Shown one piece after another: positions 1-7,652 of a stretch of 33,625 nt of DNA; the stretch's first letter is position 1, and each line of letters opens with the position of its first letter. The DNA is from Chloroflexota bacterium. GTDB lineage: Bacteria; Chloroflexota; Dormibacteria; CF-121. Location of the stretch: assembly GCA_005881215.1 (NCBI GenBank), contig VBDZ01000011.1:1-33625 (forward strand), in the 5' to 3' direction. The notes under the pieces are model-generated. The model saw nothing but the letters and a program-made list of their open reading frames with translations. It was not told the DNA's origin and did no database searches. Made by a program: the position numbers and the translations under genes.

Positions 1-1
1 G

Positions 2-490
2 CCCGGAGCCGAGGGTCTGATCTTCCTGCCGTACCTCACCGGCGAGCGGACCCCCTATTTCGACTCCACGGCGAGGGGCGCCTGGATCGGGTTGCGCCTC
101 GGGCACACCCGGGGTCACCTGCTGCGTGCCGCGCTCGAAGGGGTGGCGTTCGCCGTTCGTCAGGGGCTGGAGGCGCTGGCCGCCACCGGCGTCCCGATGA
201 CCGAGCTCCGCCTGGCCGGCGGCGGCTCGTTCGACCGGCGCTGGCGCCAGCTGCTGGCCGACGTCATGGACCAGCCGCTGCTGGCCACGCCGACCACGGC
301 GGTCTCGGCGCTTGGCGCCGCCCTACTCGCCGGGGTTGGGTTCGGCGCCTGGCCCGATGCGCAGCGGGTTGCGGCCCTGGCGGCGTCACCCCAGCTGGTG
401 GCCACCCCGGGCCCCGCCAGCGACGCGTACCGCGAGCCGTACTGGCGCTATCGCCAGCTCTATCTGCCGATCGCCGCCGCACTCGCCTGA
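2..490 (+). CDS. FGGY-family carbohydrate kinase, C-terminal part (xylulokinase-like)
   Basis: The frame is open from the window edge, so the 5' end lies outside; 162 residues are visible. FGGY kinases phosphorylate sugars such as xylulose or glycerol with ATP in the cytoplasm. The visible part matches the second actin-like (ASKHA) domain. It has a GERTPYFD segment followed by an ARGAWIGL segment near the start. A LEGVAFAVRQGLEAL helix and a LRLAGGGSFDRRWRQLLADV stretch follow, the latter resembling the adenosine-binding glycine-rich loop. The later helix with SALGAALLAGVG is also typical. The resemblance is closest to xylulokinases, but substrate cannot be read from the C-terminal half. It ends 3 bp before the stop of the convergent phosphotransferase gene. 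Confidence 0.85.
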   Translation, partial: PGAEGLIFLPYLTGERTPYFDSTARGAWIGLRLGHTRGHLLRAALEGVAFAVRQGLEALAATGVPMTELRLAGGGSFDRRWRQLLADVMDQPLLATPTTAVSALGAALLAGVGFGAWPDAQRVAALAASPQLVATPGPASDAYREPYWRYRQLYLPIAAALA

Positions 491-493
491 GGG

Positions 494-1483
494 CTATCGC
501 CAGCCGGTGCGGCGCTTCAGCCACTCGAGCGCCGGCACGCCTTGGTCGCGCTGAAACGCGCGGACCGTTGGGAGGCCGGGTGGTGGCGGAAGTCGTGACC
601 CTCGGATCATGAAGCCCGCGGCGGCGGCGACGACGGCCGTCACAGCCGCAGCCGGGGCCCGACGCCCGACTGGATGCGCATCGAAAATCTCCCATGGCTT
701 CGGGCCACGTTGCATGGCGACGCTCGGCAACATGAACGCCAGGTCGACCCATGCTGCCCCACGGCTCGCCCAGGGCCAGTCGATGAAGAACACCCGGGAG
801 GGTGTCAGCAGGATGTTGTCGGCCCGCAAGTCAGTGTGGAGGAGCGTTGTCCCTCCCGAGGCGGCATCCGATGAGAGCGCCTCGAGGGCAACCAGCTCGG
901 CGAGGTGTCGCTGAGCCCAGGGGTCAACACCTCGCAAGTCGTCCTGGCCCGACTCGACGCCGGCTGCGAGACGACTCCAGCCTGCAAAGACCATGGGCAT
1001 CAGTTCGCTCACCGGCTCCACGGCGATCGGTGCAGGAGTCAAGGCAGCGGTCAACTCCCCAACCGCGTCGAGGACACGATCGAGTTCGGCTTGCTGCCAC
1101 GGCGTTCGCGGCGTGGTTCCTTCGATGTCCTCGAAGATCAATGCGATCCAATCCCCGTCGTCGTAGGAATCGAGCAATCGCGGTGTGGGTACCGACGTCG
1201 GCAGAGCCGCCGCGATGCGAGCTTCGCGCCTGTGCATTCCGGGCGAATCCGGATTGATCGACCCGCTAACGGCCTTGACGAAGGCTGACCGACCATTGGC
1301 CAGTCCGAGTCGCGCAGCCACCCCGGGTGAAAAGCCACCGGACTGGGTATCGGCTCGGGTGACGGCTGAGCCGAGACGGGTCTCGAGGCCGCGCCGAACA
1401 TGATCCGGAAGCTGCGCCCATTGCAGCCGCTGCCCGGTGGCCGGCGTGAATGCAAGGTCGTCGGGTGGTTTGGAGATGCGCAA
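494..1483 (-). CDS. Aminoglycoside phosphotransferase (APH)-fold kinase
   Basis: This 329-residue protein has the APH/choline-kinase fold, whose members transfer phosphate from ATP to a small-molecule hydroxyl. The catalytic loop is LLHTDLRADN (HxDxxxxN, about residue 215). The metal-binding IDW motif follows in FFIDWPWAS, about 15 residues later. An FSPGVAARL segment near residue 50 is the glycine-rich loop, and AFVKAV supplies the ATP-binding lysine. The true substrate is unknown; many such genes in soil bacteria are not resistance genes. The frame stays open far upstream across the opposite-strand CDF gene, but the family-like sequence begins at ISKPPDD. I therefore chose the TTG at 1481-1483. 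The start is divergent from, and within about 15 bp of, the CDF start. Confidence 0.8.
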   Translation of the reverse strand: MRISKPPDDLAFTPATGQRLQWAQLPDHVRRGLETRLGSAVTRADTQSGGFSPGVAARLGLANGRSAFVKAVSGSINPDSPGMHRREARIAAALPTSVPTPRLLDSYDDGDWIALIFEDIEGTTPRTPWQQAELDRVLDAVGELTAALTPAPIAVEPVSELMPMVFAGWSRLAAGVESGQDDLRGVDPWAQRHLAELVALEALSSDAASGGTTLLHTDLRADNILLTPSRVFFIDWPWASRGAAWVDLAFMLPSVAMQRGPKPWEIFDAHPVGRRAPAAAVTAVVAAAAGFMIRGSRLPPPPGLPTVRAFQRDQGVPALEWLKRRTGWR

Positions 1484-1489
1484 TAAGAT
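1484..1489 (+). promoter_or_regulatory. Putative -10 element (TAAGAT) of the CDF exporter gene
   Basis: TAAGAT lies 7 nt before the ATG at 1497 with no Shine-Dalgarno sequence between, a spacing that would give a leaderless mRNA. No convincing -35 box is visible. It sits immediately beside the divergent TTG start of the phosphotransferase. Confidence 0.4.
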
Positions 1490-1496
1490 AAAGCCA

Positions 1497-2447
1497 ATGC
1501 AGCTCGCGAACGTGAGCTCCGGCGCCGCCGCCCGGGTGCGGCTGGCCCTCCTGCTGACTGCGATCGTGCTGGCCGTTGAGGTGGTCGGCGGACTCTGGGC
1601 GCATAGCCTCGCCTTGCTCAGCGACGCCGGCCACGTCGTCACCGACCTGGTGGTGCTGGCGCTCTCGAGCTTTGCTCTGGCCCAGGTGCAGCGGCCGGCC
1701 AGCGCCCGGCGCAGCTTCGGATACCAGCGGGTGGGCATCCTCGTCGCGCTGGCAAATGCCCTGCTGCTCGGGGCGATCGTGGTCGGGATCGTGTTCGAAG
1801 CGGTTCGCCGGCTGCAGCATCCGGGAGCGGTACAGGGCGGTCTGATGGCCGCCGCGGCCGTGGTCGGGCTGGTCATCTCGTTGGTCATCGCCCGCTCACT
1901 CCAGCCGATGCAGGGTGACCTCACGGTGCGCAGCGCGCTGATGCACATCTGGGGCGACGCCTGGGCATCCGGCGGGATCATCGTCGCCGGGGTGCTGATC
2001 GTGCTCACCGGGTGGCTACCGATCGACCCGTTGCTCAGCCTCGCGATCGCGGCGCTGATCGCCTGGAGCGCGTGGCGGGTGGTCAAGGCGGGGGTCGACA
2101 TCCTGCTCGAATCAACCCCCTCGGACCTGCGGACCGACTCGGTCGTCACCGCCGTGAAGCGGGTGCCGGGCGTGCGCGACCTGCACGACCTCCACATCTG
2201 GTCACTCGGCGCCCAGACCCGGGCCATGAGCGCCCACCTGTTGATCGATGACCAGCGGGTGGCCCAGGCGCAAGACATTCTGGCCGAAGTCCGCGAAGTG
2301 CTGGCGCACGAGTTCGAGATCGAGCACACCACCATCCAGTTCGAAAGCCTGGTGTGCCGGCCGGGCGACGTCTTCTGCGTGCAGCCCGACGGCCATCCGC
2401 ACCTCGACGATGCCCACGACCGGATGACGCGTCGAGCGGCCGGCTGA
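1497..2447 (+). CDS. Cation diffusion facilitator (CDF) family metal exporter
   Basis: This is a 316-residue inner-membrane antiporter of the CzcD/ZnT type, expected to export Zn2+ or another divalent metal in exchange for protons. The paired metal-site motifs are visible: D43 and H46xxxD50 in LLSDAGHVVTD (TM2), and H150xxxD154 in LMHIWGDAW (TM5). About six hydrophobic segments occupy residues 15-205. The cytoplasmic C-terminal domain follows, with the VPGVRDLHDLHIWSLG segment typical of CDF proteins. The frame is open further upstream (GTG 1437, ATG 1476), but the family-like part starts at MQLANVSS and a TAAGAT box lies just before it. The metal specificity is not determined by what is visible. 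Confidence 0.9.
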   Translation: MQLANVSSGAAARVRLALLLTAIVLAVEVVGGLWAHSLALLSDAGHVVTDLVVLALSSFALAQVQRPASARRSFGYQRVGILVALANALLLGAIVVGIVFEAVRRLQHPGAVQGGLMAAAAVVGLVISLVIARSLQPMQGDLTVRSALMHIWGDAWASGGIIVAGVLIVLTGWLPIDPLLSLAIAALIAWSAWRVVKAGVDILLESTPSDLRTDSVVTAVKRVPGVRDLHDLHIWSLGAQTRAMSAHLLIDDQRVAQAQDILAEVREVLAHEFEIEHTTIQFESLVCRPGDVFCVQPDGHPHLDDAHDRMTRRAAG

Positions 2448-2466
2448 TGGATCCACTGCGGCGCGG

Positions 2467-3357
2467 TTGAGCGACGCCGAGCGGCGCCGTGCGCTCTTCG
2501 TCGTCAACCCGGCCCTGCCGCGGACCGGTAGCGATTTCGGCAAGCGGCTTCTCGAGCTCGCCGGCGAGCTCGGGTGGGAGGCGATGGTGCTGGAGACGAG
2601 GGCCGGTCTCAATGTCGAGGCGATCGGGGCCGCCCTCGCCCGCCGCGATTTTCAGCTGGTGCTGGCGGCCGGCGGCGACGGCACCGTGGCCGAGGTGATG
2701 GCCGCAGCGCACCAGCGTGACCTGCCGATGGCGATCGTGCCGCTCGGCACAGCAAACATCGTGGCTCGAGAGCTCAAGCTGCCGGCCTCCTGGCGGGCCG
2801 CGACGCGCCGGGCCCTGGAACATTTTCCGCATACCCGCGCCGTCGACCTGGTTCGCGTCAACGACGGCTACTCCGCGCTGGCGGCGGGGATCGGCTTCGA
2901 CGCGACCGTCATGCGCTACACGCCCACGCTGCTCAAGTACTGGCTGGGCCGCGCCGCCTACTTTCTGGCCGGCGCCTGGTGGCTACCGCGCGCGCCCCTG
3001 TTCGACTGCACCATCCGGGCCGACGGCGAGGAGCTCCGGCTGACGGCGGTGGTGGTGCTGGTGGTAAACGCGGGCATGCTGGGCGCCGCGCCGTTCCGCT
3101 TCGGACCGGACATCGCCATCGACGACGGCTGGCTCGACCTGTGCGTCTACCGGCCGCGCAACGCGCGTGAGCGCGCCGGTGTGTTGTGGAGCCTGATTCG
3201 CCAGCGGCCCGACGGCGTCAGCATGCTGCAGCGCAAGGCGCGCTCGATCGAGATCAAGGCGCCCGAAGTCCAGTGGCACGAGGTCGACGGTGACGTCCAT
3301 CGCGGCAACGTGCTCCGGGCCCAGATTGTTCCGGGCGGGGTGCAGGTTGTCAGCTGA
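2467..3357 (+). CDS. Diacylglycerol kinase-like lipid kinase (DagK/YegS family)
   Basis: This 296-residue protein is of the diacylglycerol/sphingosine kinase family, which phosphorylates lipid hydroxyls at the membrane using ATP. The nucleotide-binding motif GGDGT is at residues 69-73, followed by the PLGTANIVARE segment with the expected Gly-Thr-Ala-Asn. The C-terminal beta-sandwich shows FRFGPDIAIDDGWLDL and HEVDGD, both family hallmarks. The substrate could be diacylglycerol (lipid recycling) or another lipid. The start is a TTG 19 bp after the CDF stop, so it is probably co-transcribed with the exporter. Its end overlaps the next gene by 11 nt. Confidence 0.87.
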   Translation: MSDAERRRALFVVNPALPRTGSDFGKRLLELAGELGWEAMVLETRAGLNVEAIGAALARRDFQLVLAAGGDGTVAEVMAAAHQRDLPMAIVPLGTANIVARELKLPASWRAATRRALEHFPHTRAVDLVRVNDGYSALAAGIGFDATVMRYTPTLLKYWLGRAAYFLAGAWWLPRAPLFDCTIRADGEELRLTAVVVLVVNAGMLGAAPFRFGPDIAIDDGWLDLCVYRPRNARERAGVLWSLIRQRPDGVSMLQRKARSIEIKAPEVQWHEVDGDVHRGNVLRAQIVPGGVQVVS

Positions 3358-3814
3358 ATCGCGGGGGTCCATCCCGGTCGTCAATGCCCGGTTTCCCTGG
3401 GCACTGTTTCTGCCGCTGGCGGGCGTCACCGAGGCGGGCGGCGTGCTGTTGCTGCTCGCCGGTCGAAGCATTGGCTGGGCGGCGATCGCCGCACCGCTGG
3501 TCGGGTTCTTCGCCATGCGCGGCCCGGTGCGCCCGCGCTTCGAGTTCTCGGACGACGGGGTGATCTTTCGTCGCTCCGGCAAAAGCCCGCTCCTGCCCTG
3601 GGATGAGATCGCTGCCGTCGCCCTGGTCAAGGCCGGCGGCCGAACCGTGCTGGCGTACCGGCTCAAGCCGGGGGTCGCGGTGATGAAGCGCCATCCGGGG
3701 GCCGGATTCCTGCGCGCGAAAGGCCTCGATTTCGACGGCGGCTACTTCGTCGACCAGATGACGGCGTCGCCGCAGGAAATCTTGGACGTGTTCCAGCAAC
3801 ATCTGGGTCGCTGA
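3347..3814 (+). CDS. Small membrane protein with PH-like domain
   Basis: I do not recognise a named family with certainty. The 155-residue product has two hydrophobic segments near residues 18-55 (FPWALFLPLAGV, then GGVLLLLAG and AAIAAPLVGFF). A beta-rich cytosolic part follows, with FEFSDDGVIFRR and LLPWDEIAAVALV. This matches the layout of bacterial PH-domain (STM3941-like) membrane proteins, whose roles are mostly unknown. The frame opens at 3290 inside the lipid kinase gene. I prefer the TTG at 3347, which overlaps the kinase stop by 11 nt and suggests translational coupling. The gene is convergent with the large fusion gene downstream, 19 bp away. Confidence 0.6.
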   Translation: MSAESRGSIPVVNARFPWALFLPLAGVTEAGGVLLLLAGRSIGWAAIAAPLVGFFAMRGPVRPRFEFSDDGVIFRRSGKSPLLPWDEIAAVALVKAGGRTVLAYRLKPGVAVMKRHPGAGFLRAKGLDFDGGYFVDQMTASPQEILDVFQQHLGR

Positions 3815-3833
3815 CCGGGAGGCTGCGTGCGGC

Positions 3834-6422
3834 TCAGGCCTTGCGCGCGAAGTAACGGTGAAAGGCCTCGATGATGTGGTCGAGGTCGTTGCGCTGCAGG
3901 CCCTGGTGACAGCCGATGGCAAACCCCCGCCGGTTGATGCGGGCCGCCACCGGGTACTGCGGTTCGAGGTCGCCAAAGAGTTTTCGATAGACGGGCTGAT
4001 TGATCAGCGGCATCAGGTGGCGGGTCTCGATGCCGGCCATCTCCAGATGGAGCAGGAGGGCTTCGCGGTCGACGCCATCCTTGACGATGACCGGGTACAT
4101 CATCCAGGCGTGCTCGGTGTCCTTGCGTACCGAGGGGAGTTGGAGATACCGGGTGAGATCGGCGAGGCCGCTGGTCAAGACGGCGGCGTTTTCCTGGCGG
4201 CGGCGGAGAATGTCCTGGTAGCGGGCGAGCTCGCCGACGCCGAGCGCTGCCTCCATCTCGGTCGCCCGGTAGCTGTAGCCGACGTGGATGAACGAAAAGC
4301 GGCGGGCCACCATCTGCTTGAGGACGTCTGTGTCCTGGGTATCGTCGTCATCGATCGACAGGTAGATGTTGTCGCGCCCGTGGTTCATCAGGCTCTTCAT
4401 CAGCGTCGCCAGGCCGTCGTCGTTGGTGGTGGCGAAGCCGCCGACGCCGGTCACGATCAGGTGCGCCACATAGCTGGAGAAGCAGGCCACGTCGCCCCAC
4501 GACCCGGTGGGCCGACCTTTGTAATGCACGAACATCGTTTCGCAAGAGTCCTCGATCACGCGCAGGTCGTTGGCCTTTGCGAAGGCCATGATCGGGTCCA
4601 TCTCACAAGGCTGGCCAAAGAGGTGCACCGGCATCACGGCGCGCGTCCGCCGGGTGAGATGCTTCGACAGCTGCGCCGGGTCGATGCCGACGTGGTCTGG
4701 CTCGACGTCGACGAAGACGGGCTTGAGGCCGTTCTGCAAGATGACATTGGAGCTGGCCACGAAGGTCACCGCCGGGACCAGCACCTCGTCGCCCGGTTTC
4801 CACTGGTACTGCTCCTTGAGCGCGTGCACCGCCACCTGCAGGGCGCTGGTCCCGCTGTTGCAGAAGATGGCGTACCGCCGATCGTGCAGCCGGGCGAATT
4901 CCTGTTCGAAGCGCTGGCTGTACTCGCCGTATGAGAGGCGGTTCTTGTTGAGGACGTCATTGACGTACTCGCGCTGGAGCGCGCTGATCTCGGCGGTACC
5001 CAGCCCGATCCGCGCGGGTGCGCCTTGCGGTGCCGGGCGCGCAAGGGGGGTGAGGGCGCCGGCACCCTTACGCATGATGGCGATCAGGTCGGTCGGTTGC
5101 CCGTCGGCCACGTAACCGCGCTGCCGCAACATCGTCAGCACGTTGGCGCGGTCGGTCCGGTTGAAGCCCAGGATGACGCGCCCCGCCGGGGCCAGCACCC
5201 GGTCGAGCTCATCCACCGCCGGCTCCTGTGCGGCCGGCTGCCCGGGGCTGCCCCAGAGGGCCAGGTCGAAGCTGCGGTCGGGAAACGGTAGCGACGTCAA
5301 TGAGCCGCGCAACAGCGGCCGGCCGAACCGTCGCGCCCAGCGGAGCTTGTTGAGCCGATCGTCGATGCCGACCGCCTCCGGCAGGCTGGCCAGCAGCGGG
5401 TCGGCGCCGCACTCGAGCGCCAGGGTTCGGTGGCTACCTTGCGACGCGTCCTCGATGGCGGCCATTCGCCGCCGCGCGCGCGCCCGCCGGAAGGGGTTAT
5501 ACGAACTCAACGACCAGCTCTCGTAATCGGCCGAGGCCGGCGCGTTGCGTAGCTGGCGCAGGCGCCAGAAGGTGCGCAGGTAGGAGACGACGAACTGCAG
5601 CAACATCACATGCGAGCGCCCCGTGAAGCGCGCCTTGTGATGCAACGGCACCTCGACCACCTGATGGCCATCCGCGACGATCCGCAGCAGGATGTCCTCC
5701 AGGACGTCGAAGTTGCGACCCTCGACGGCGATCGTCTTGATCACCGACTGGCGGTAGAGCCGAAAGCCGGACGACATGTCGCGGAACTGCACGCCCAGGC
5801 CGAAGCCGTACACCCGGTTCAGGATCCGGCTGAAGAGCTTGCGATAGATGGGCATGTCGGCCCGCCCGCCTTCGACGTAGCGGGATGCGATCACCAGGGC
5901 GGCATTGTCCCGCTCGGCCCACATCGCCTCCAGGAAGTCGGGATCGTGCTGATGGTCGCCGTCCATGGTGGCGACATACCGACCGCGGGCGACGCCGAAG
6001 CCCATCCGCAGCGCCCCACCGTAGCCGGGCTCGGTCTGGCGCGCCACCCGGGCTCCGCCCTCGGCCGCCACCCGGGGGGTGCCGTCGGTCGACCCGGCAT
6101 CGACGACGATCACCTCGTAGCTGAGGTGCAGCCGCTCGAGTACGGCCCGGATCCTCGGTAGCAGCGTGCGGAGGTTGTCAGCCTCGTTCCAGGCGAGCAC
6201 CATGATCGTCAGGTCGACCATCGGGGCGAGCACCGTGGCGGGCGCGTCGATCGCCGGCTCGGTCAGGTCCGGGATGCCGTCCACGACCGGGAAGCTGTGG
6301 CCGCCCAGGCAACGGGCGACGTCGGCCTCGACCACGCGAAGCCGAAGCCGGCAGCGCGGACAGGCGAGGTCCGCGGGCAGCGGATTGGGCTGCTCGAACC
6401 AAAGTGAATTTGCGAAGGTCAT
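3834..6422 (-). CDS. Four-module fusion: zinc ribbon, GT2 glycosyltransferase, methyltransferase-like domain, DegT/DnrJ-type PLP domain
   Basis: The product is 862 residues. Residues 20-56 form a Trm112-like zinc ribbon (C21PRC24, C38, H42). Residues 70-290 form a GT2 transferase of the dolichol-phosphate-mannose synthase type: VLAWNEADNL, VVDAGSTDGT, MDGDHQHDPD and the GG-ADMP acceptor region. Residues 330-450 resemble a class I methyltransferase, with SLTSLPFPDRSFDLALWG and LDRVLAPAGRVILGF, but the SAM loop is degenerate. Residues 475-862 form a DegT/DnrJ/EryC1/StrS fold: CNSGTSALQVAV, VPAVTFVASSNVI, VIEDSCET with PLP-pairing D625. At the Schiff-base position the sequence is SSYVAHLIVTG, giving His654 (codon 4461-4463) instead of lysine, as in the ColD and RfbH sugar 3-dehydratases. 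No cysteine cluster like that of RfbH is visible. I infer a surface-sugar enzyme whose donor and product are unknown. Confidence 0.88.
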   Translation of the reverse strand: MTFANSLWFEQPNPLPADLACPRCRLRLRVVEADVARCLGGHSFPVVDGIPDLTEPAIDAPATVLAPMVDLTIMVLAWNEADNLRTLLPRIRAVLERLHLSYEVIVVDAGSTDGTPRVAAEGGARVARQTEPGYGGALRMGFGVARGRYVATMDGDHQHDPDFLEAMWAERDNAALVIASRYVEGGRADMPIYRKLFSRILNRVYGFGLGVQFRDMSSGFRLYRQSVIKTIAVEGRNFDVLEDILLRIVADGHQVVEVPLHHKARFTGRSHVMLLQFVVSYLRTFWRLRQLRNAPASADYESWSLSSYNPFRRARARRRMAAIEDASQGSHRTLALECGADPLLASLPEAVGIDDRLNKLRWARRFGRPLLRGSLTSLPFPDRSFDLALWGSPGQPAAQEPAVDELDRVLAPAGRVILGFNRTDRANVLTMLRQRGYVADGQPTDLIAIMRKGAGALTPLARPAPQGAPARIGLGTAEISALQREYVNDVLNKNRLSYGEYSQRFEQEFARLHDRRYAIFCNSGTSALQVAVHALKEQYQWKPGDEVLVPAVTFVASSNVILQNGLKPVFVDVEPDHVGIDPAQLSKHLTRRTRAVMPVHLFGQPCEMDPIMAFAKANDLRVIEDSCETMFVHYKGRPTGSWGDVACFSSYVAHLIVTGVGGFATTNDDGLATLMKSLMNHGRDNIYLSIDDDDTQDTDVLKQMVARRFSFIHVGYSYRATEMEAALGVGELARYQDILRRRQENAAVLTSGLADLTRYLQLPSVRKDTEHAWMMYPVIVKDGVDREALLLHLEMAGIETRHLMPLINQPVYRKLFGDLEPQYPVAARINRRGFAIGCHQGLQRNDLDHIIEAFHRYFARKA

Positions 6423-6431
6423 CTCAGGCCA

Positions 6432-6450
6432 GGCGCCGGGCGCCGGCGCC
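6432..6450. other. GC-only inverted repeat in the divergent promoter region
   Basis: GGCGCC, a 7-nt loop and GGCGCC form a 6-bp perfect stem, and the loop can also pair alternatively. It lies 10 nt upstream of the minus-strand fusion gene, inside its likely 5' untranslated region. It could affect translation or be a protein site; nothing more can be said. Confidence 0.3.
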
Positions 6451-6474
6451 CCGATGTAACGGAGTCTTGACGCT

Positions 6475-6480
6475 TAACCT
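6475..6480 (+). promoter_or_regulatory. Putative -10 element (TAACCT) of the DUF1786 gene
   Basis: TAACCT ends exactly 6 nt before the GTG start at 6487, and no Shine-Dalgarno sequence is present. The same arrangement recurs at several other starts in this window, which fits leaderless transcription. Confidence 0.4.
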
Positions 6481-6486
6481 GTCAGG

Positions 6487-7596
6487 GTGGCGCGGCCGCG
6501 TATCCTCGCCGTCGACGTCGGCACCGGGACTCAGGACATCCTGGTCTTCGAGGCGGGCACGGTGATCGAGAATGCGGTGCAACTGGTGATGCCGTCCCCC
6601 ACGGCGCTGCTCGCCGAGCGAGTCAAGCAGGCGACCGCCGATCGGGCGGACCTGTTCTTGAGCGGCGTGATGATGGGCGGGGGCCCGGACCAATGGGCGG
6701 TGGAGGCCCACCTGCGCGAAGGCCTGCGCGTCTATGCCACTCCCGATGCGGCACGAACCTTCGACGATGACCTGGACCGGGTCGAGGCGATGGGCGTGCG
6801 CGTGGTCGACACGCTCGAGGCGGCGAACGGCGCTCGCCGGCTGGAGATGCGCGACTTCTACGTCCCGGAGCTGATGGAGGCGCTACGGGCCTTCGGGGTC
6901 AGCACCGCCTTCGATGCCGTCGCGGCGGCCGTCTTCGACCACGGCGCCGCGCCGCCGGGTGTCAGCGACCGCCGGTTTCGTTTCGACTACCTGCGCGGTC
7001 AGGTCGAGCGCGGCATCGGGCTGGCGGGGTTCGGCTATCTCAGCGACGAGATCCCGTCGCGGATGACCCGCATGCAGGCGGTGGCGGACAGCTGGACGGG
7101 AGCAGCGCCACTCTTCCTGATGGATACGAGTCCCGCCGCGATCCTGGGTGCCCTCGATGATGGCCGGGTCGCCGACGCGCGGCGGCCCATGGTGGCCAAC
7201 CTCGGGAATTTCCACACGATCGCCACGCTCCTCGACGGCCAGCGGATCGTCGGACTCTTCGAGCACCATACCGGTGAGCTCAGCCGCGAAAAGCTCGAGG
7301 GCTACCTCGACGCGCTCGCCGCCGGCCAGCTTTCCAACCAGGCGATCTTCGACGACATGGGACACGGGGCGCTGGAGCTCGGACCGGTGACGGCGCCCCC
7401 CGAACTGTTCGCGGTCACCGGCCCGCGGCGCGGCTTGCTCGACGGCTCACGATTGCGTCCGCACCTGGCGGTGCCGCACGGCGACATGATGCTGGCCGGG
7501 TGTTTTGGATTGTTGCGGGCACTGACGGTCCGATTGCCCGAGTTTGCCCCCGCGATCGATAACGTGCTGAGACGAAGCGGATTCGAAACCGGCTGA
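6487..7596 (+). CDS. DUF1786 family protein (ASKHA-like fold)
   Basis: This 369-residue protein begins with ILAVDVGTGTQDILVFE, which resembles the phosphate-1 loop of actin/Hsp70/sugar-kinase folds and is the signature of DUF1786. A second region, MVANLGNFHTIATLLDG near residue 237, looks like a phosphate-2 type loop, and GLFEHHTGELS follows. The family has been labelled a putative pyruvate-formate-lyase activator, but I see no radical-SAM CxxxCxxC motif, so that label should not be used here. The substrate and role are unknown. It is transcribed divergently from the four-module fusion gene with a 64-bp gap. The GTG start is supported by the TAACCT box 6 nt upstream. Confidence 0.8.
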   Translation: MARPRILAVDVGTGTQDILVFEAGTVIENAVQLVMPSPTALLAERVKQATADRADLFLSGVMMGGGPDQWAVEAHLREGLRVYATPDAARTFDDDLDRVEAMGVRVVDTLEAANGARRLEMRDFYVPELMEALRAFGVSTAFDAVAAAVFDHGAAPPGVSDRRFRFDYLRGQVERGIGLAGFGYLSDEIPSRMTRMQAVADSWTGAAPLFLMDTSPAAILGALDDGRVADARRPMVANLGNFHTIATLLDGQRIVGLFEHHTGELSREKLEGYLDALAAGQLSNQAIFDDMGHGALELGPVTAPPELFAVTGPRRGLLDGSRLRPHLAVPHGDMMLAGCFGLLRALTVRLPEFAPAIDNVLRRSGFETG

Positions 7597-7613
7597 GGGG
7601 CGCGCGCCACCCG

Positions 7614-7619
7614 TAGAAT
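7614..7619 (+). promoter_or_regulatory. Putative -10 element (TAGAAT) for the MoxR-VWA operon
   Basis: TAGAAT lies 33 nt before the TTG start at 7653. A purine-rich AAAGAGG at 7640-7646 stands 6 nt before that start. Unlike most promoters here, this one would give a leader with a ribosome binding site. Confidence 0.4.
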
Positions 7620-7652
7620 CGGAAGGCGTCACCACATTCAAAGAGGTTTGTA

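Noticed and set aside
1484-2335. Upstream extension of the APH-type phosphotransferase frame to 2335
   Set aside because: It lies antisense to the CDF exporter, is Ser/Thr/Arg-rich and contains no kinase sequence.
3858-4934. Plus-strand open frame of 358 codons opposite the PLP domain of the fusion gene
   Set aside because: It is His/Val/Asp-rich antisense sequence; the minus strand carries clear PLP-enzyme motifs.
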